Source of the DNA: Phymorhynchus buccinoides
Lineage: Eukaryota; Mollusca; Gastropoda; Neogastropoda; Raphitomidae
Assembly (NCBI GenBank): GCA_017654935.2
Contig: CM065706.1
Location: 14,988,605 to 15,052,604 of the forward strand
Direction of reading: 5' to 3'
Length of the DNA: 64,000 bases
The notes beneath the pieces were generated by a model. It worked only from the letters and a program-made list of their open reading frames with translations, was not told where the DNA came from and searched no databases. The number at the start of each line of letters is the position of its first letter. The stretch's first letter is position 1. Positions 1 to 12,024 of this stretch are shown piece by piece. The translations under genes were made by a program, and so were the position numbers.

Positions 1-690
1 CAAACAAACGCATGTGTCACATCGGTTGCTCACGTCACGCAAACTTAAAGACTTAAATTATCATGAATGTGCGCTCCCGTTCACAAACAAACGCATGTGC
101 GCACACACACACACATACACCACACCACAAGAAAAGCAAGTCAGGTTAGGCCTAAAGCCATCAAACAAATGGGGAAGAAATGGGAAGCAAGAGGTAACAT
201 TTGAAGTGATTCTGAACCTCCATTCTTGAGATCTCGTGACAGACAAAGAAGGTCAAGATCATCATGGTTATCAAGGTCATTAATACTAAATGTTCCATAG
301 GATTTTAAGCTAATCTGCCTACTCACCAAATTTGGAAATTGTAACGACTAGGATGCAAGCAATATGGCCAAGGCAACAAATTCACATGCTTAAGGTCAAA
401 GTTCAAATTTAAGGTCAATAGGATAAAAGTTACCCTGTATATGATATCACCTTAAGATATACCAACTTTACGTTCGTAACTCCGCAAATGTGAAAGAAAT
501 AGCCAAGACAAAAATCAGCATGTTAAAGGTCGAAGGTCAAGGTCATTTATTAATCAATTTAACTATGCACATTTTTTTCTTCTTGAAAGCTGAGTCCTTC
601 AGACGTGGACTTAAAGAAATTCTGACCCGAGCAATTTATGCACGGAAAAAGCCCATGGCAGCGAAAAATTGATAAGAGCAGTGAGTGTTC
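1..690. other. Non-coding, no gene recognised
   Basis: No exon-like or transposon-like coding sequence was recognised. The stretch is AT-rich with short CA runs near 100-120 and several AGGTCA-like half sites (for example around 533-548), which are too common to call as regulatory sites. Confidence 0.5.
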
Positions 691-691
691 C

Positions 692-699
692 GCTAGGTT

Positions 700-787
<88 letters not shown>

Positions 788-863
788 ATCTCCACAAAAA
801 AGCGGTGCACTCCATTAGCGGTGACGCGCTCTCCAGGTAGAACAATTTCACGTATCTGTGACT
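692..863 (+). repeat. SINE-A 3' fragment with an 87-bp poly-C expansion
   Basis: Positions 701-787 are an uninterrupted run of C. The bases after it (about 800-863: a 'gacgcgctctccagg' block, then 'atttcac...ctgtgacta') match the 3' end of the SINE that is complete at 45600-45945. That SINE has a natural C run (after 'aatttac') at the same relative place, so the poly-C is probably an expansion of it. Confidence 0.65.
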
Positions 864-1032
864 AAGCATAGAAAATAATACTGTAATAATAAAATTAAAA
901 GTACAAATACAAATATCTGCGAAAAAAATGTGAGAAAAACAGAAAGAAAGGAAAGAAAGAAAAAAGAAAGAAAGGAAGGAAGAAAGAAACGAAGAAAGGA
1001 AGGAAGGACAAAAAGAAACTACAAAGTCTGAC
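864..1032. other. Short AG/AAAG-rich non-coding stretch
   Basis: A-rich and GAAA/GGAA-rich sequence (930-1020). On the minus strand this is a T/C-rich tract directly after the donor of the GPCR-like exon, so it would be intronic for that exon. Confidence 0.4.
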
Positions 1033-1161
1033 CTTGGTGTCGTTGGTGGAACGCCATCTGAAGCCGTAGACCAGCAGCACCAGAGAATTGCCCACCAGAG
1101 CTATCACCATGGTGACGCAGATGAACACCGCGGCTGGCAGACTGACGTTATCAAAGCCCAT
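1033..1161 (-). CDS. Partial exon of a rhodopsin-like GPCR (N terminus, TM1, start of intracellular loop 1)
   Basis: Read on the minus strand from an ATG at 1161, about 43 codons give a short N terminus with an N-V-S glycosylation sequon, a roughly 23-residue hydrophobic helix containing G-N-S-L-V, and a basic loop with RWRSTNDTK. The GN in TM1 is the conserved class A GPCR position 1.50 motif. The reading frame ends at AAG followed by GTCAGA, a plausible splice donor with intron below 1033. Upstream in frame is a stop (TGA) close to an acceptor-like CCCCAG, so either this is the first coding exon or the upstream junction is different. The rest of the receptor would lie beyond the left edge. 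Ligand class cannot be told. It could also be a retained fragment of a dead gene. Confidence 0.55.
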
Positions 1162-1600
1162 GATGATGACGACAATGCTGGTGATGTTGGGGTGAATGTC
1201 AATGTTGTGACGTCACTGGGGACGAAACGAAGCCATAAATAAAGTCAATGTCTCTTGCTTGTTTGTTTGCTTGTTTGTTTTTGTTTGCTAAAACATATCA
1301 GTGGTAATTAACAGCTAAGCTTTTTTTTTAAATCGTTATTGTTATGATTTGGTGTTTTTTTTGTATTTTGTTTTCTTATGTTGTTTTTCTGACTGGTCAG
1401 TTGGCTACCCTTTTATTTTCAAAACGGTGTTTTTTGTGTGTTAATAATCAAACTTTTGCTTTTCTTTATACAACATTTGTTTCTTTTTTCTTAAGCTTTA
1501 TAATTAATCTTTCCTTCTTGTCTCTCTTTTTTCTTTCTTTTTCACGATGTCAGTGGCGGTTGCATAAGTGGTGCTGAGCACTTTTTTTAAGTGTAACTTT
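1162..1600. other. Non-coding, nothing recognised
   Basis: T-rich sequence with (TTTG)n near 1255-1290 and TTTC-rich sequence to 1540. No gene seen. Confidence 0.4.
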
Positions 1601-1605
1601 AAAGA

Positions 1606-1955
1606 AGCATATGATAATTTTTTAAAGCCAAAACACAGGAAGCCCAGTAGTATTGCTTTTTGTGGGCCAATGACCTGCATGGGTAACTCATAGGATAAGC
1701 CCCATATACACTACGAGAGAATGATTCTCTCTTCGTAGCCTTATGTTTAAGAAATCGTCAAACTATGTTACCAAATTTTGGCATATGATAATTTTTTTAA
1801 AGCGAAAACACAGGAAGCCAGGCAGTATTGCTATTCATCGGCCAATGGCCTGCATGGGTGACTCATAGGATAAGCCCCATATACATGACGAGAAAATGAT
1901 TCTTTCTTCGTAGCCTTTTGCTTAAGAAATCGTCAAAGCATGTTACTAAATTTTG
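1606..1955. repeat. Direct tandem duplication, two units of about 176 bp
   Basis: The block beginning 'gcatatgataattttttaaag' at about 1606 recurs at about 1783. Both copies contain the ACAGGAAGCC block, the 'aggataagccccatatac' block and the TTCGTAGCCTT block, with about 10 percent divergence. Confidence 0.8.
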
Positions 1956-1998
1956 CCAGTGACTTTTCCAACTGATAGTTTCTAAACTTTATTAGTGG

Positions 1999-2226
1999 GG
2001 TGGAAAGAAGCTTCACACCAAGTTTCATGCTTTTGTCCAGCGTGTCCAATTCAGAGTTGGTAGGTCTTCTACTATGTGGAAAGAAGCTTCAACCCAAGTT
2101 TCATACTTTTGTCCAGCGTGTCCAATTCAGAGTTGGTAGGTCTTCTACTATGTGGAAAGAAGCTTCACACCAAGCTTCATGCTTTTGTCCAGCGTGTTCA
2201 ATTCAGAGTTGGTAGGTCTTCTACTA
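1999..2226. repeat. Three tandem copies of a 76-bp unit
   Basis: The phrase 'tggaaagaagcttca' starts at 1999, 2075 and 2151, and each copy contains 'gtccagcgtgt' and 'gttggtaggtcttctacta'. The small open frames here are only the 76-bp period read in different frames. Confidence 0.85.
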
Positions 2227-2245
2227 TAGCCGAGTGTGGTGGTTC

Positions 2246-2472
2246 TATTGGCCACTGCAACTAGGGTTATTCAACGCCCTTGACGACAAGAGTTAAGCCC
2301 TTGTTGATCAGTATCCAAAAGGGCATTCACTCTTGCAAAAGGCAGCCATTAAGTGGCCTCAAGTAGGGTTATTGGCGGGAGTTATACCCTTGTTTGGTCA
2401 GTACTCAACCATATTCCCTCACCCACCAAGGGCATTCACTCTTGCAAAAGGTGTTATTTGCAGTGGCCAATA
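2246..2472. mobile_element. MITE with TATTGGCC...GGCCAATA ends, copy 1
   Basis: The terminal inverted repeat is tattggccactgcaa at 2246 and its complement ending at 2472. A second copy at 31532-31757 has the same ends and interior (AGGGTTATT, 'aagggcattcactcttgc' twice). The copy in intron 2 interrupts another MITE with a TA target duplication, as expected of a Tc1/mariner-type element. Confidence 0.75.
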
Positions 2473-2479
2473 GAAGACA

Positions 2480-2916
2480 GCCTAGCTATGCGGATATTAA
2501 TTTCCTTCCTTCTCTTATCTAGCTATATCTACAATACAAGAGCAACAGTGATGTGTTTTCGATCGCATACTACATTATTAATATGTTTGAAAACAAAATA
2601 AACCAAGCTATGAGGATTATAATTTCCTTCCTTATCTCTTATCCAGCTATACCTACAATACAAGAGCAATAGTGATGTGTTTGCGATCGCATACTACACT
2701 ATTAATATGTTTGAAAACAAAATAAACCAAGCTATGCGGATAATAATTTCCTTCTTATAATAATAATAATAATGGGAATTTATACAGCGCTCTTTCTCAC
2801 ATGAGCTCAGTGCGCTTTACATTGATAACAAGAACATTAAAGGCAAACAAATAATGAATGATTAGAAAGTAAAATAAGCACGATGCTTGCACGGAACGTT
2901 CTCTTACTTCCTTACT

Positions 2917-2967
<51 letters not shown>

Positions 2968-3105
2968 GCGCACGCGCGCGCATGCACACATACACACGCA
3001 CGTACGCACGCCCTTATCCAGCTATGCCTACAATACAAGAGCAACAGTGATGTGTTTGCGATCGCATACATTATTAATATGTTTGAAAACAAAATAAACA
3101 TTGCA
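2480..3105. repeat. About 122-bp tandem repeat interrupted by a LINE tail and a (CA)n tract
   Basis: The units share 'acaatacaagagcaa', 'gcgatcgcata' and 'tttgaaaacaaaataaac', and end near 2607, 2732 and 3100. The third unit is split by 2755-3010, which holds (TAA)n, a LINE-tail-like 'tacagcgctc...gtgcgctttac' (about 2785-2820) and (CA)n at 2919-2963. Confidence 0.75.
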
Positions 3106-3680
3106 TTGACAAAAGCTCACACGGATAGTTAACAAATCGTCCGCTTTCAAAGTGTGTAGACCTACTTTTTAAAAAACCCCACAAAAACACAAAAACCGAC
3201 GTCTAAGCTTTTACTTATGAAATAATTCAGTCAATTGCATTCAGTTTCTATGACCCACGTTCCCCCGAATATCATCGCCATTATCTAATACAGCTAAAAG
3301 TGATTATAGTCTCTCCATGATGGGTCCCCAGTTTCTTTAATTACCCAAAAAGAAGCGATATAACTTATTACAATAGTACACCAAACTTCAACCCCAAACG
3401 TACCTCTCACTCAAGAGTTCCGTGATGCGAACTTGACAGCAGGCAATACCATTGAATATTGGATGATTGATAAGCAGGGGCTTGATTTTCTTGTACTCCC
3501 CACTTTGCTCCTTATATCATGGTTCTGCAACTGGAACACAAAATGAAGACACACACAGTAGGCCTACGTTCTCCAGCTTAACACAGCAGCAAAGCACCCT
3601 TGTTGCAGTTGTATGGACCAACCGAGGGGGGAAAAGGACAGTCATGTAAGTTAGTCATCAAAACATAACAATATTCTTTC
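3106..3680. other. Non-coding, nothing recognised
   Basis: AT-rich sequence without open frames of note or recognisable repeats. Confidence 0.4.
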
Positions 3681-3689
3681 CTTGTTTCC

Positions 3690-4205
3690 TGCTGTATGTA
3701 TGCTAGTCAGTCGTGTCCGATTAAAGCTGCCAGATTGCGGAGCCGCCGCGGGGCCAGCTGCTGTTCTAGATGGCTAGGCTAGAATTCATTTAGAGTGGAG
3801 GTGCCTTGCCCAGGGTACATCCCCGCTCTCTGGGCCAACATGATTTGAGGACAACTGCCCCCTCCCGTCGTGGGGATACCAGGGGATCTTTCAGTACAAA
3901 TAGTTCCCCACCTTCTGGAAGTGATGTGCTAGTAACTTCCCCGATTACTCTCTTTGACTCTGCTTTGTCTTCTTCTTAATATCATCTACTTTATTTCTGA
4001 CTGTCTTATTAGCCCATCCTTCAGCCTTTTATAAAAAATTAAAAAAATCTTCGAAATAAGTTAATTTTCTCACTTTAGCTTCTCCGAAATTGGAATGTGT
4101 CAGCTGAATGCAGCTGGGAAGACCAGTGAAAACTGAAAACTGGACACATACGCACCTCCCCATTATGGCATATGGCCTGAGAACGCAGAAGAAAGATGAA
4201 GAGGA
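3690..4205 (+). repeat. Dispersed SINE-like repeat (family B), copy 1
   Basis: It shares several blocks with 4380-4925, 27930-28075 plus 28395-28445, and 61495-61850 (reverse). The blocks are 'gtggggataccaggggatc', AATAGTTCCCC, 'actctctttgactctgc', GGAATGTGTC and 'atggcctgagaacgcagaag'. No RNA polymerase III A/B boxes were convincing, so 'SINE-like' refers only to its size and dispersal. Confidence 0.65.
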
Positions 4206-4379
4206 CAACTGGCGTTGGGGAAGGTCAGTCCCAAAAGGCCAACCAAACAAAAACGTGGAATCCGCGTTAGGAGCCAGTGAAAAAAACCCAAGTTTGAGAG
4301 TCCTAGTTGGGGCAGTGTGTGGATGCCTCGTGCCTCCATACGGGGAGCTGGACGACCCCGCAACCTCCATGAGTCTATC

Positions 4380-4925
4380 CCCGTGGGGATACCGAGGGGT
4401 CTTTCGTAAAAATAGTTCCCCCACCTTCTAAAAGTTCTGTGCTTGTAACTTCCTCTAATCTGCCACTCTCTTTGACTCTGCCTTTTCCCTTTGCTTTCTA
4501 TCATCTACTATCTCCTGCCTTTTTAATAAAAATCTTCCAAATAATTTCTCCTTTAAGCTCCTCAGAAATCGGAATGTGTCGGCTGTGCGCAGCGGGGAGA
4601 CCAGAGAAAACTGCCGGAAAACCGGACACATACCGATGGCTTGGAGTCAAAACGGACTATCTTTAGATAGTCCATTGACATACTATTGAACTTATTACGA
4701 AAACTAATAACTTGTATAAAAAAGAGACTGCAGAAATGTGAAAAGCATAACCCCCTTTTTATATTTCTGAAAAGTCATTGTTTGATACAAGTTATTAGTT
4801 TTTGCAATAAGTCCAATAATACGTCAATGGACTATCTAAAGATAGTCCGTTTTGACTCCAAGCCATCGATACGTACCTTACCCATTATGGCCATATGGCC
4901 TGGGAACGCAGAAGAAAAAGAAGAA
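4380..4925 (+). repeat. Dispersed SINE-like repeat (family B), copy 2, split by a MITE
   Basis: It carries the same blocks as the copy at 3690-4205. It is interrupted at 4634-4868 by a fold-back MITE, after which the family B sequence resumes with 'ccatatggcctgggaacgca'. Confidence 0.65.
4634..4868. mobile_element. Fold-back MITE with about 115-bp inverted arms and ATAC target duplication
   Basis: Left end cgatggcttggagtcaaaac and right end its exact complement. The arms stay alignable almost to the centre, so nearly the whole 235 bp can form one hairpin. Each arm has its own short palindrome (actatctttagatagt). ATAC flanks both sides (4630-4633 and 4869-4872). Confidence 0.85.
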
Positions 4926-5093
4926 GAAGAAGAGAGAGAGAGTCATAGTCTTCCGCAAAAGACTAATCTGCACAATGAGTTTCCATCATTGAAGAAAATC
5001 CTTGTTTGTGCAGCTCTCATTTTACCATCGGCCCATACTACGTGCTAATGTCAACCAATGAGAAACGCGATTTAAGTCATTAACCCTTTCGCC

Positions 5094-5322
5094 GCCAGCC
5101 ATTTTTCAGCCATAAAATACCATTAAACTTAACTGGGAAGAGAAAAAAGAATATCTGCAATATTGCTAATTCCTCTGTGACATATATAACATTTAGGCCT
5201 ATCCTTACCTCCCAAAATGAAAAAAATAGGGTCTTTGGATAACAGGTCCTGGTTTGATGCCTTCTAGTGACATGGGTGTTAAACCATTGTGGTGCATAAA
5301 TGCGACATTGGTGGCGAAAGGG
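5094..5322. mobile_element. TTAA-flanked MITE (piggyBac-like ends), copy 1
   Basis: TTAA at 5090-5093 and 5323-5326 flanks inverted ends CCCTTTCGCCGCC and GGTGGCGAAAGGG. A related copy is at 39559-39800. TTAA duplication is typical of piggyBac and of some Kolobok elements. No coding capacity is present. Confidence 0.8.
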
Positions 5323-5326
5323 TTAA

Positions 5327-5684
5327 AGGGCCAATTCCCTGGCAACACAACCAGGGATAGTATTATAAGCTTAGGCCTATATGTCTTTATGTTTAAATTT
5401 GATGTATGCATATATAGCTTTTTATGTGTGTGTATGTGAGAGAGTATACTAGATTGTGTAAGGTTGGTTTGTGAGGCACTATATACCGCTATGTTTCTCT
5501 CTGCTGGTTATGTGTGTAATGTTTCATTTGGAAGTAGTTACATGTATTATGTAACAATTTCATGTACCCCCTGGGGGGTTTGGAAATAAACTTACTTTGA
5601 CTTTGTCTGGATATTGGTTGCGGCCATTGCCCTTTTGTTTTTCAAGCAATGATCTAAGAGGGGCCCGGTCGCCATCGTGAGATG
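5327..5684. other. Non-coding, nothing recognised
   Basis: AT-rich, with a GT-rich patch near 5420. No gene or repeat relation was recognised. Confidence 0.35.
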
Positions 5685-5688
5685 TTAA

Positions 5689-6243
5689 AGGGGCACCCTG
5701 ACGGATCAGTTTTTGTAAGAAACACGTCGAGATCACTAGGAAAACACCCTTGACAGAGATTGCAACACTCACTTTGCTCTGGTTTCCTAGAAATCAAACC
5801 GTCAAATCGGCGATTCCTCCTTGGCGGAGGTGCTGGGCGTCAAATTATTTCACCCAAAGAGAAGGCGTGTGGCGTCGCTTTTCTAATGGTTGCCAAATCG
5901 TTTGCACGAAATTTTCGCACTACAAGTCTTTTTATTAATTTTTAAATTTATTTTATAGAGTTTATCGAAAGGAGTTTCGCTCACAACAAAGGAAATAGCT
6001 CCTTTAAAAAACAACCCACCTGCAATACAAAAAAAAGAAAACGCTTCAACCAGTGACCTCCACCCACCCCATCCAAAATGGCTACTCTCTCCGGCATCTC
6101 CGCCACGCCAAGGAGGAATCGCCGTTTTGGCGGTTTAATTTCTAGGAAACCAGAGCAAAGTGAATGTTCGGATCCTTGAAAAGGCTGTCATTGGGGTGAT
6201 CTCGACGTGTTTCTTGCAAAAACTCATCCGTCAGGGTCCGCCT
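5689..6243. mobile_element. TTAA-flanked fold-back element with about 130-bp inverted arms
   Basis: TTAA flanks at 5685-5688 and 6244-6247. The left arm has CACCCTGACGGATC, CACGTCGAGATCAC, 'tttgctctggtttcctaga' and GGCGATTCCTCCTTGG. The right arm has the complements in reverse order. The loop has no recognisable coding sequence. Confidence 0.8.
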
Positions 6244-6247
6244 TTAA

Positions 6248-6600
6248 GATGGTATCGCATCCCTTTAAGATGGTATCGCATCCCAAGATGGCGGCTATGA
6301 TGACAGCTGGTCCCCAGCCTTAGATGATCAACAAGGGATGAGACAGCATTGTCCGAGTCCAGGCATTTTGTTTGCATCTGTACGAAGACGACAGTAGACA
6401 GGGGCGTGCCGATCGAAGGGCTACACTTCATCTATTGCCTTCTTGCAAAGGGAGAAAGAATTTCTGTAGGATGTATTCGGTTGTAAATTTTTGGTCTTCA
6501 GACTTCTTGACCGCAGCTGCAAATTAAGTTGGAGATGGTGCCAGCTTCATCTTTCGGCATGTTCATATATGATCACATTTTTTATTTATAGATAACTCTT
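6248..6600. other. Non-coding, nothing recognised
   Basis: Begins with a short tandem 'ctttaagatggtatcgcatc' at 6243-6282. No gene recognised in the rest. Confidence 0.35.
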
Positions 6601-6601
6601 T

Positions 6602-6893
6602 AAGGGGATTTTCCCCCTCACTCTGCACTAGGCCTTATGGCGGTCTGAACGTGGAGTCTTTCGGAGGAGACAATAAACCGAGGTCGGCCGTGTGCCGCAC
6701 TTAGCACACGCTAAACCCAGTGGCAACGAAAAAGTTGTAGTCATTTGGTCACAATTTACCCCCCTCCCCTTTCCTTCCCCATCAGTCACACAAAATCGTA
6801 TGCCAAAAAAAAGGTGGCGCGCCTCTGGCTGCGACGCGCTCTCCAGAGGTGGGAGAGGCCGAATTTCACAGAGACGCCTCTGTGACTATAAGC
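6602..6893 (+). repeat. tRNA-derived SINE-A, 5'-truncated copy
   Basis: Matches the body of the full SINE at 45600-45945: CTGCACTAGGCCTTA, 'ggagtctttcgga', GATAAACCGAGGTC-like sequence, 'taaacccagtggcaa', the 'gcctctggctgcgacgcg' block and 'cgcctctgtgactata'. The tRNA-like head is missing. Confidence 0.8.
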
Positions 6894-7440
6894 AGAGAGC
6901 TACACGATCTCTGCTATACGTACCAAATAAGAAATACCAACAAATAAAGAAGAAATACACATGTTTTGCTTTTGCAGCCTCTTACCCTTTTTCAGTTCTC
7001 GTAAGTGTTTTGTCTCTAAAACGCATAATAGAAACGAAATAAAGACTTACTAGATGTTTCCATCAAAATTTGATAAGACCATAATTATATAGTAGCCTAT
7101 ACTGTTTAGTCTAAAAGGAAATTCGGGCAAACTGTACTTAAGATATACCATCCTCCCTCACGTTTACGACCCTCAATCTCTGCAAAGTCTACTCTTTACA
7201 GTTTTATGAAAATTACCTTAGACTAGTGAGCCTCATCCCATCCCTTCAGTGCCCGGCCGAGAATGACGGAATGTTGCCGAGTTCTCATAGGAAAAATGCG
7301 AACATGTGAGGAGGGGGTGGTGGTAAAGTACAAGATCTCTTATAACATGGTCTGTTTGGTAGGTCTGCACGATCACAGGCTTATGAAACGGAAACCCGGT
7401 GGTCCCTTATTTGGCTTTTATATATTATCATTATGAAACC
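6894..7440. other. Non-coding, nothing recognised
   Basis: No gene recognised. Confidence 0.35.
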
Positions 7441-7444
7441 AGGA

Positions 7445-8020
<576 letters not shown>

Positions 8021-8273
8021 ACTCGATTTAACGTCAAGTTCTTCCACTAAAAGTGATTCAGACAAAATTATATTGTTTTTAATGGTGATGTTGGTGTGGT
8101 GAGTGTGTGTGGATGTGCCTGTGAGTGTGTGTATGCATTAAAGTAAGTAACAGGATAGCCGCGGCTATGCAGGCTTAATCATAACTCCCTCCACCCCCAC
8201 CTCAATAAAATGTTAAACGTAGGCCTACACTTAAAGAATATCATCGAACAATGAACAATGTTGAAGATAAATA

Positions 8274-8489
8274 TTACTGAAGTGAACTACTTAATAAACA
8301 TTTACAAACTGAATCAAGAATAGAATCATTGTTTAGAATGCTGGGTAGAGACAATGGTGTCGATCCATCAGTAAAACCGTCAATACCCGAATTCTGGAAA
8401 AGTTCTCTTGCTTGTGGACAATTAATCAGTAAATGACTGACACTCGAGGATTCACCACACATACATTTAACATTATTGCAATGTGTGTG

Positions 8490-8490
<1 letters not shown>
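8274..8490 (-). pseudogene. C-terminal fragment of a retrotransposon ORF2 (LINE-type)
   Basis: On the minus strand the peptide runs CNNVKCMCGESSSVSHLLINC, then PQARELF and a polar tail of about 45 residues to a stop. The C-x-C-G-E..S..H-L-L-x-x-C pattern is the zinc-knuckle-like motif found after the reverse transcriptase of many non-LTR elements. Everything upstream is replaced by (AG)n, so only this tail is left. It was recognised from the motif, without a database match. Confidence 0.5.

Positions 8491-9506
<1,016 letters not shown>

Positions 9507-9562
<56 letters not shown>
9507..9562. repeat. (CT)n microsatellite
   Basis: Uninterrupted CT dinucleotides. Confidence 0.95.
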
Positions 9563-9565
<3 letters not shown>

Positions 9566-9968
9566 CCTTACATTCTCTGGTGGTAAACTGGAACGACCTC
9601 CCTGATTATCTAGCGTATCTTCCTTTCAGAAATCTTATCACAAGCTCCTAATGGACTTGTATCTTGTTTATTAGTAATGCTAATTGATGAGTTTTACTTC
9701 AAACGTTACCAATGCCATCAGCTTATGTCTAAATTCTTATAAATATGTTGAATGCCAGTCAACTCGGCCTTTTACCAGGTCGGCCTCATGCCAACACGGC
9801 CCCGGGTACAGGTCAACTCGGCCTCAAGCCCTGGTCATTTCGGCCTCGGGTTCACTCCTGAGTTCTCCTCTTATAGTAAAAACGTGCTCACGGGTCTATA
9901 CACCATTCCATGCCCTTCTTTGTAACTACCTCTCTAATGTGACCCAGGTCGGCCCTGGTGTGTGTGTG

Positions 9969-10029
<61 letters not shown>

Positions 10030-10139
10030 TTGTTTCCTTATTCAGTGTGCTTTGTTTTCCCGTTCATTTAGGTATCTTGCGTGCATAATCTAAGAAAAAA
10101 ATCATAGCAAAAAAAAAGTCATAAAAACAAAAATCCATG

Positions 10140-10206
10140 AAATGCTTAATGTTTTTCGTGATGTTTTATACCTGCGATGTAATATTTTAATGGCTTTTAC
10201 ATAAAT
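10140..10206. repeat. Left remnant of the tandem repeat split by the 4.8-kb element
   Basis: The blocks TTTTTCGTGATG, 'tttatacctgcgatgtaata' and 'ttttaatggcttttacataa' match the tandem units at 15050-15440. This marks the original insertion site of the element at 10207-15031. Confidence 0.7.
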
Positions 10207-10735
10207 GACTCTGTGCCAAAAGGTGAGCACGGAGAGGGTCAGGTACTTACATGCTACATGCTCAATAAATTGTCAATGTCACATAACCTTCTGACTGTTG
10301 TGCTCATGTTATAAACATATAGACAAATGTCTGAAAAGACACTAGAGACAATATCAGCTTTGTAAGATCAGTAGTTGTTCAATTATGTGACAATGAATGT
10401 CAAATCAGCCCCAAAATGTCTTCAAAAGTGGACATAGCAAATAGTCAAGTGCTAGAACACACAAACTCCAGTAAAATTATTTGAAATTTGGACAGGTTAT
10501 GCAAAAGTACCTCATTAGTAAATGCTAAAGATTGTAACATTGAAAAATGAAAGTTCTGTTAGTTATTAGGGTGACTCTCCTGAAAACTGGGTCATTGTGA
10601 CCTATCCTATTTATTAAACAATAAAAAATCAAATCAAACAATGAGATATCATTCATTTGTGTATTTCAGCTCTAAATAGTTGTAAGAATCATATAAAATG
10701 TTTCTTTTAGCTGTGCATGTACCAAAATGTGTTTT

Positions 10736-11590
10736 CAGGGTTCGTGGGGTCCTTTCAGGTGCTTTAAAGTGCTGTGAAATTGATCAGTCTTCAAAAGGCC
10801 TGTTAAGTCCTTTATATCAGCAAGGAGGTCCTTTCAAATCAGTCAAAGGTCCTTTTAAAATTGGTGCGGTCAGTTTAAATCCTTTAATCGGCCCAAAAAA
10901 TGTCATAAGAAATGAACTCCAAAAAATATATTAAATGAAATAAAATTTGCCAAAAATCGATCGCCTTTGTATCTTTTGAGCAGACGATCTAATTTTAATA
11001 GTCACTGTAAATCCGGTCACGTGCGCGAGATTCGGCGAGATATCTTATGCGCCATGTTGAAATTCTTTGCACATGCTGGCTGCTTCAGTGCTTGTTTTCA
11101 AGTAAAAAGTGTAAAAATGCCTGGAAAGTGTTCGTTTTCAGGATCGTTGGCTGAGAGAAGACATTTATAAGGACTGGGTCCGAAAAGTGATGGACAACAA
11201 ACATGCAGTTCGTTGTGCATATTGTGAAAAAAACATCAACATCTTGTCAATGGGAGAGTCGGTGCTGAAACAACACGCAAAGACTGAAAATCACAAAGAA
11301 AGCTGAAAGAAGGCACAAGGCGGAATCGAGGTGCAATGTGACCGACTTTTTTTGCAAGCAGCAAATGAATCTAACAACAAATGAATCTGCTCAGCAAAAA
11401 AAAAAAAAAAAAAAATTAAAAAAAAAAATCTGCTCAGCCTACAATCGTCGGCGATTGGCTCTGCGCCCACCACGTCTGCAAGTACAACTACAAACAAGGT
11501 TTAAATAGGTCCTTTAAAAACATTTGCTGGTCCTTTAAAGGTCCTTTTAAGGTCCTTTTTTTGCACTCTTCCAAGTCCCCACGAACCATG
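10736..11590. mobile_element. TIR element with CAGGGTTCGTGGGG ends and a BED-like zinc-finger fragment
   Basis: Left CAGGGTTCGTGGGG and right CCCCACGAACCATG form slightly mutated inverted ends. Both subterminal regions contain many GGTCCTTT motifs. It is inserted in the 4.8-kb element. The interior encodes a zinc-finger N terminus like that of hAT-related transposases, so this is an internally deleted derivative. Confidence 0.65.
11117..11310 (+). pseudogene. BED/hAT-type zinc-finger fragment of a transposase
   Basis: The + strand gives MPGKCSF, then after a one-base frame change QDRWLREDIYKDWV, a basic segment, CAYC, a spacer containing MGESVLKQHA, and ENH. The C-x2-C...H-x(4)-H arrangement with W..D...Y..W in front is typical of the N-terminal DNA-binding finger of hAT-like transposases. 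It stops at TGA about 65 codons in. The shift falls at TTTTCAG, so a small intron cannot be excluded. The catalytic part is missing. Confidence 0.6.
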
Positions 11591-12020
11591 GTTTAATAAA
11601 CAATTTTGTCTTAAAAAATGGGCATTTTCGGTGCTTAGTTTTGTGACATGCCCAACAGTTGCATAAGGTTTCTATTTTTTCAGAAACCACAAAAGATTAT
11701 GCACACATATGCATGCATACTCAAGATGAGTAGTAGTCCTTCCTTTATAGCAACAATTTTGTGGATTTTATCAAAAAGGGTGTTTTAAAATAACATTTTA
11801 AATATCAGGTAGCGCTGACAACATGTGGTGTCCTCAAATATAATAAAAGATAATGCAGATTTTCTTTGCCTCAACAATCTCTAAGACCCATTTTTTTCTT
11901 TTTCAGTTATCAAAAAACATATTTTTGACAGTGTATGTGCATGAACAGTAAATATAATTGTTAAATAGATTTTTTACAATTTTGTTTTAATCTTTGGTCA
12001 TTGTGGTGTCCACAAAATGT
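11591..12020. other. Interior of the 4.8-kb element, one inverted motif copy
   Basis: AT-rich. It contains one inverted copy of the 15-bp motif (GGTAGCGCTGACAAC, about 11811) next to GGTGTCC. No coding sequence. Confidence 0.5.
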
Positions 12021-12024
12021 GTTG

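Noticed and set aside
4029..4504. Overlapping open frames of 107-131 codons on both strands
   Set aside because: They lie within dispersed family B repeat copies and carry no recognisable protein motif.
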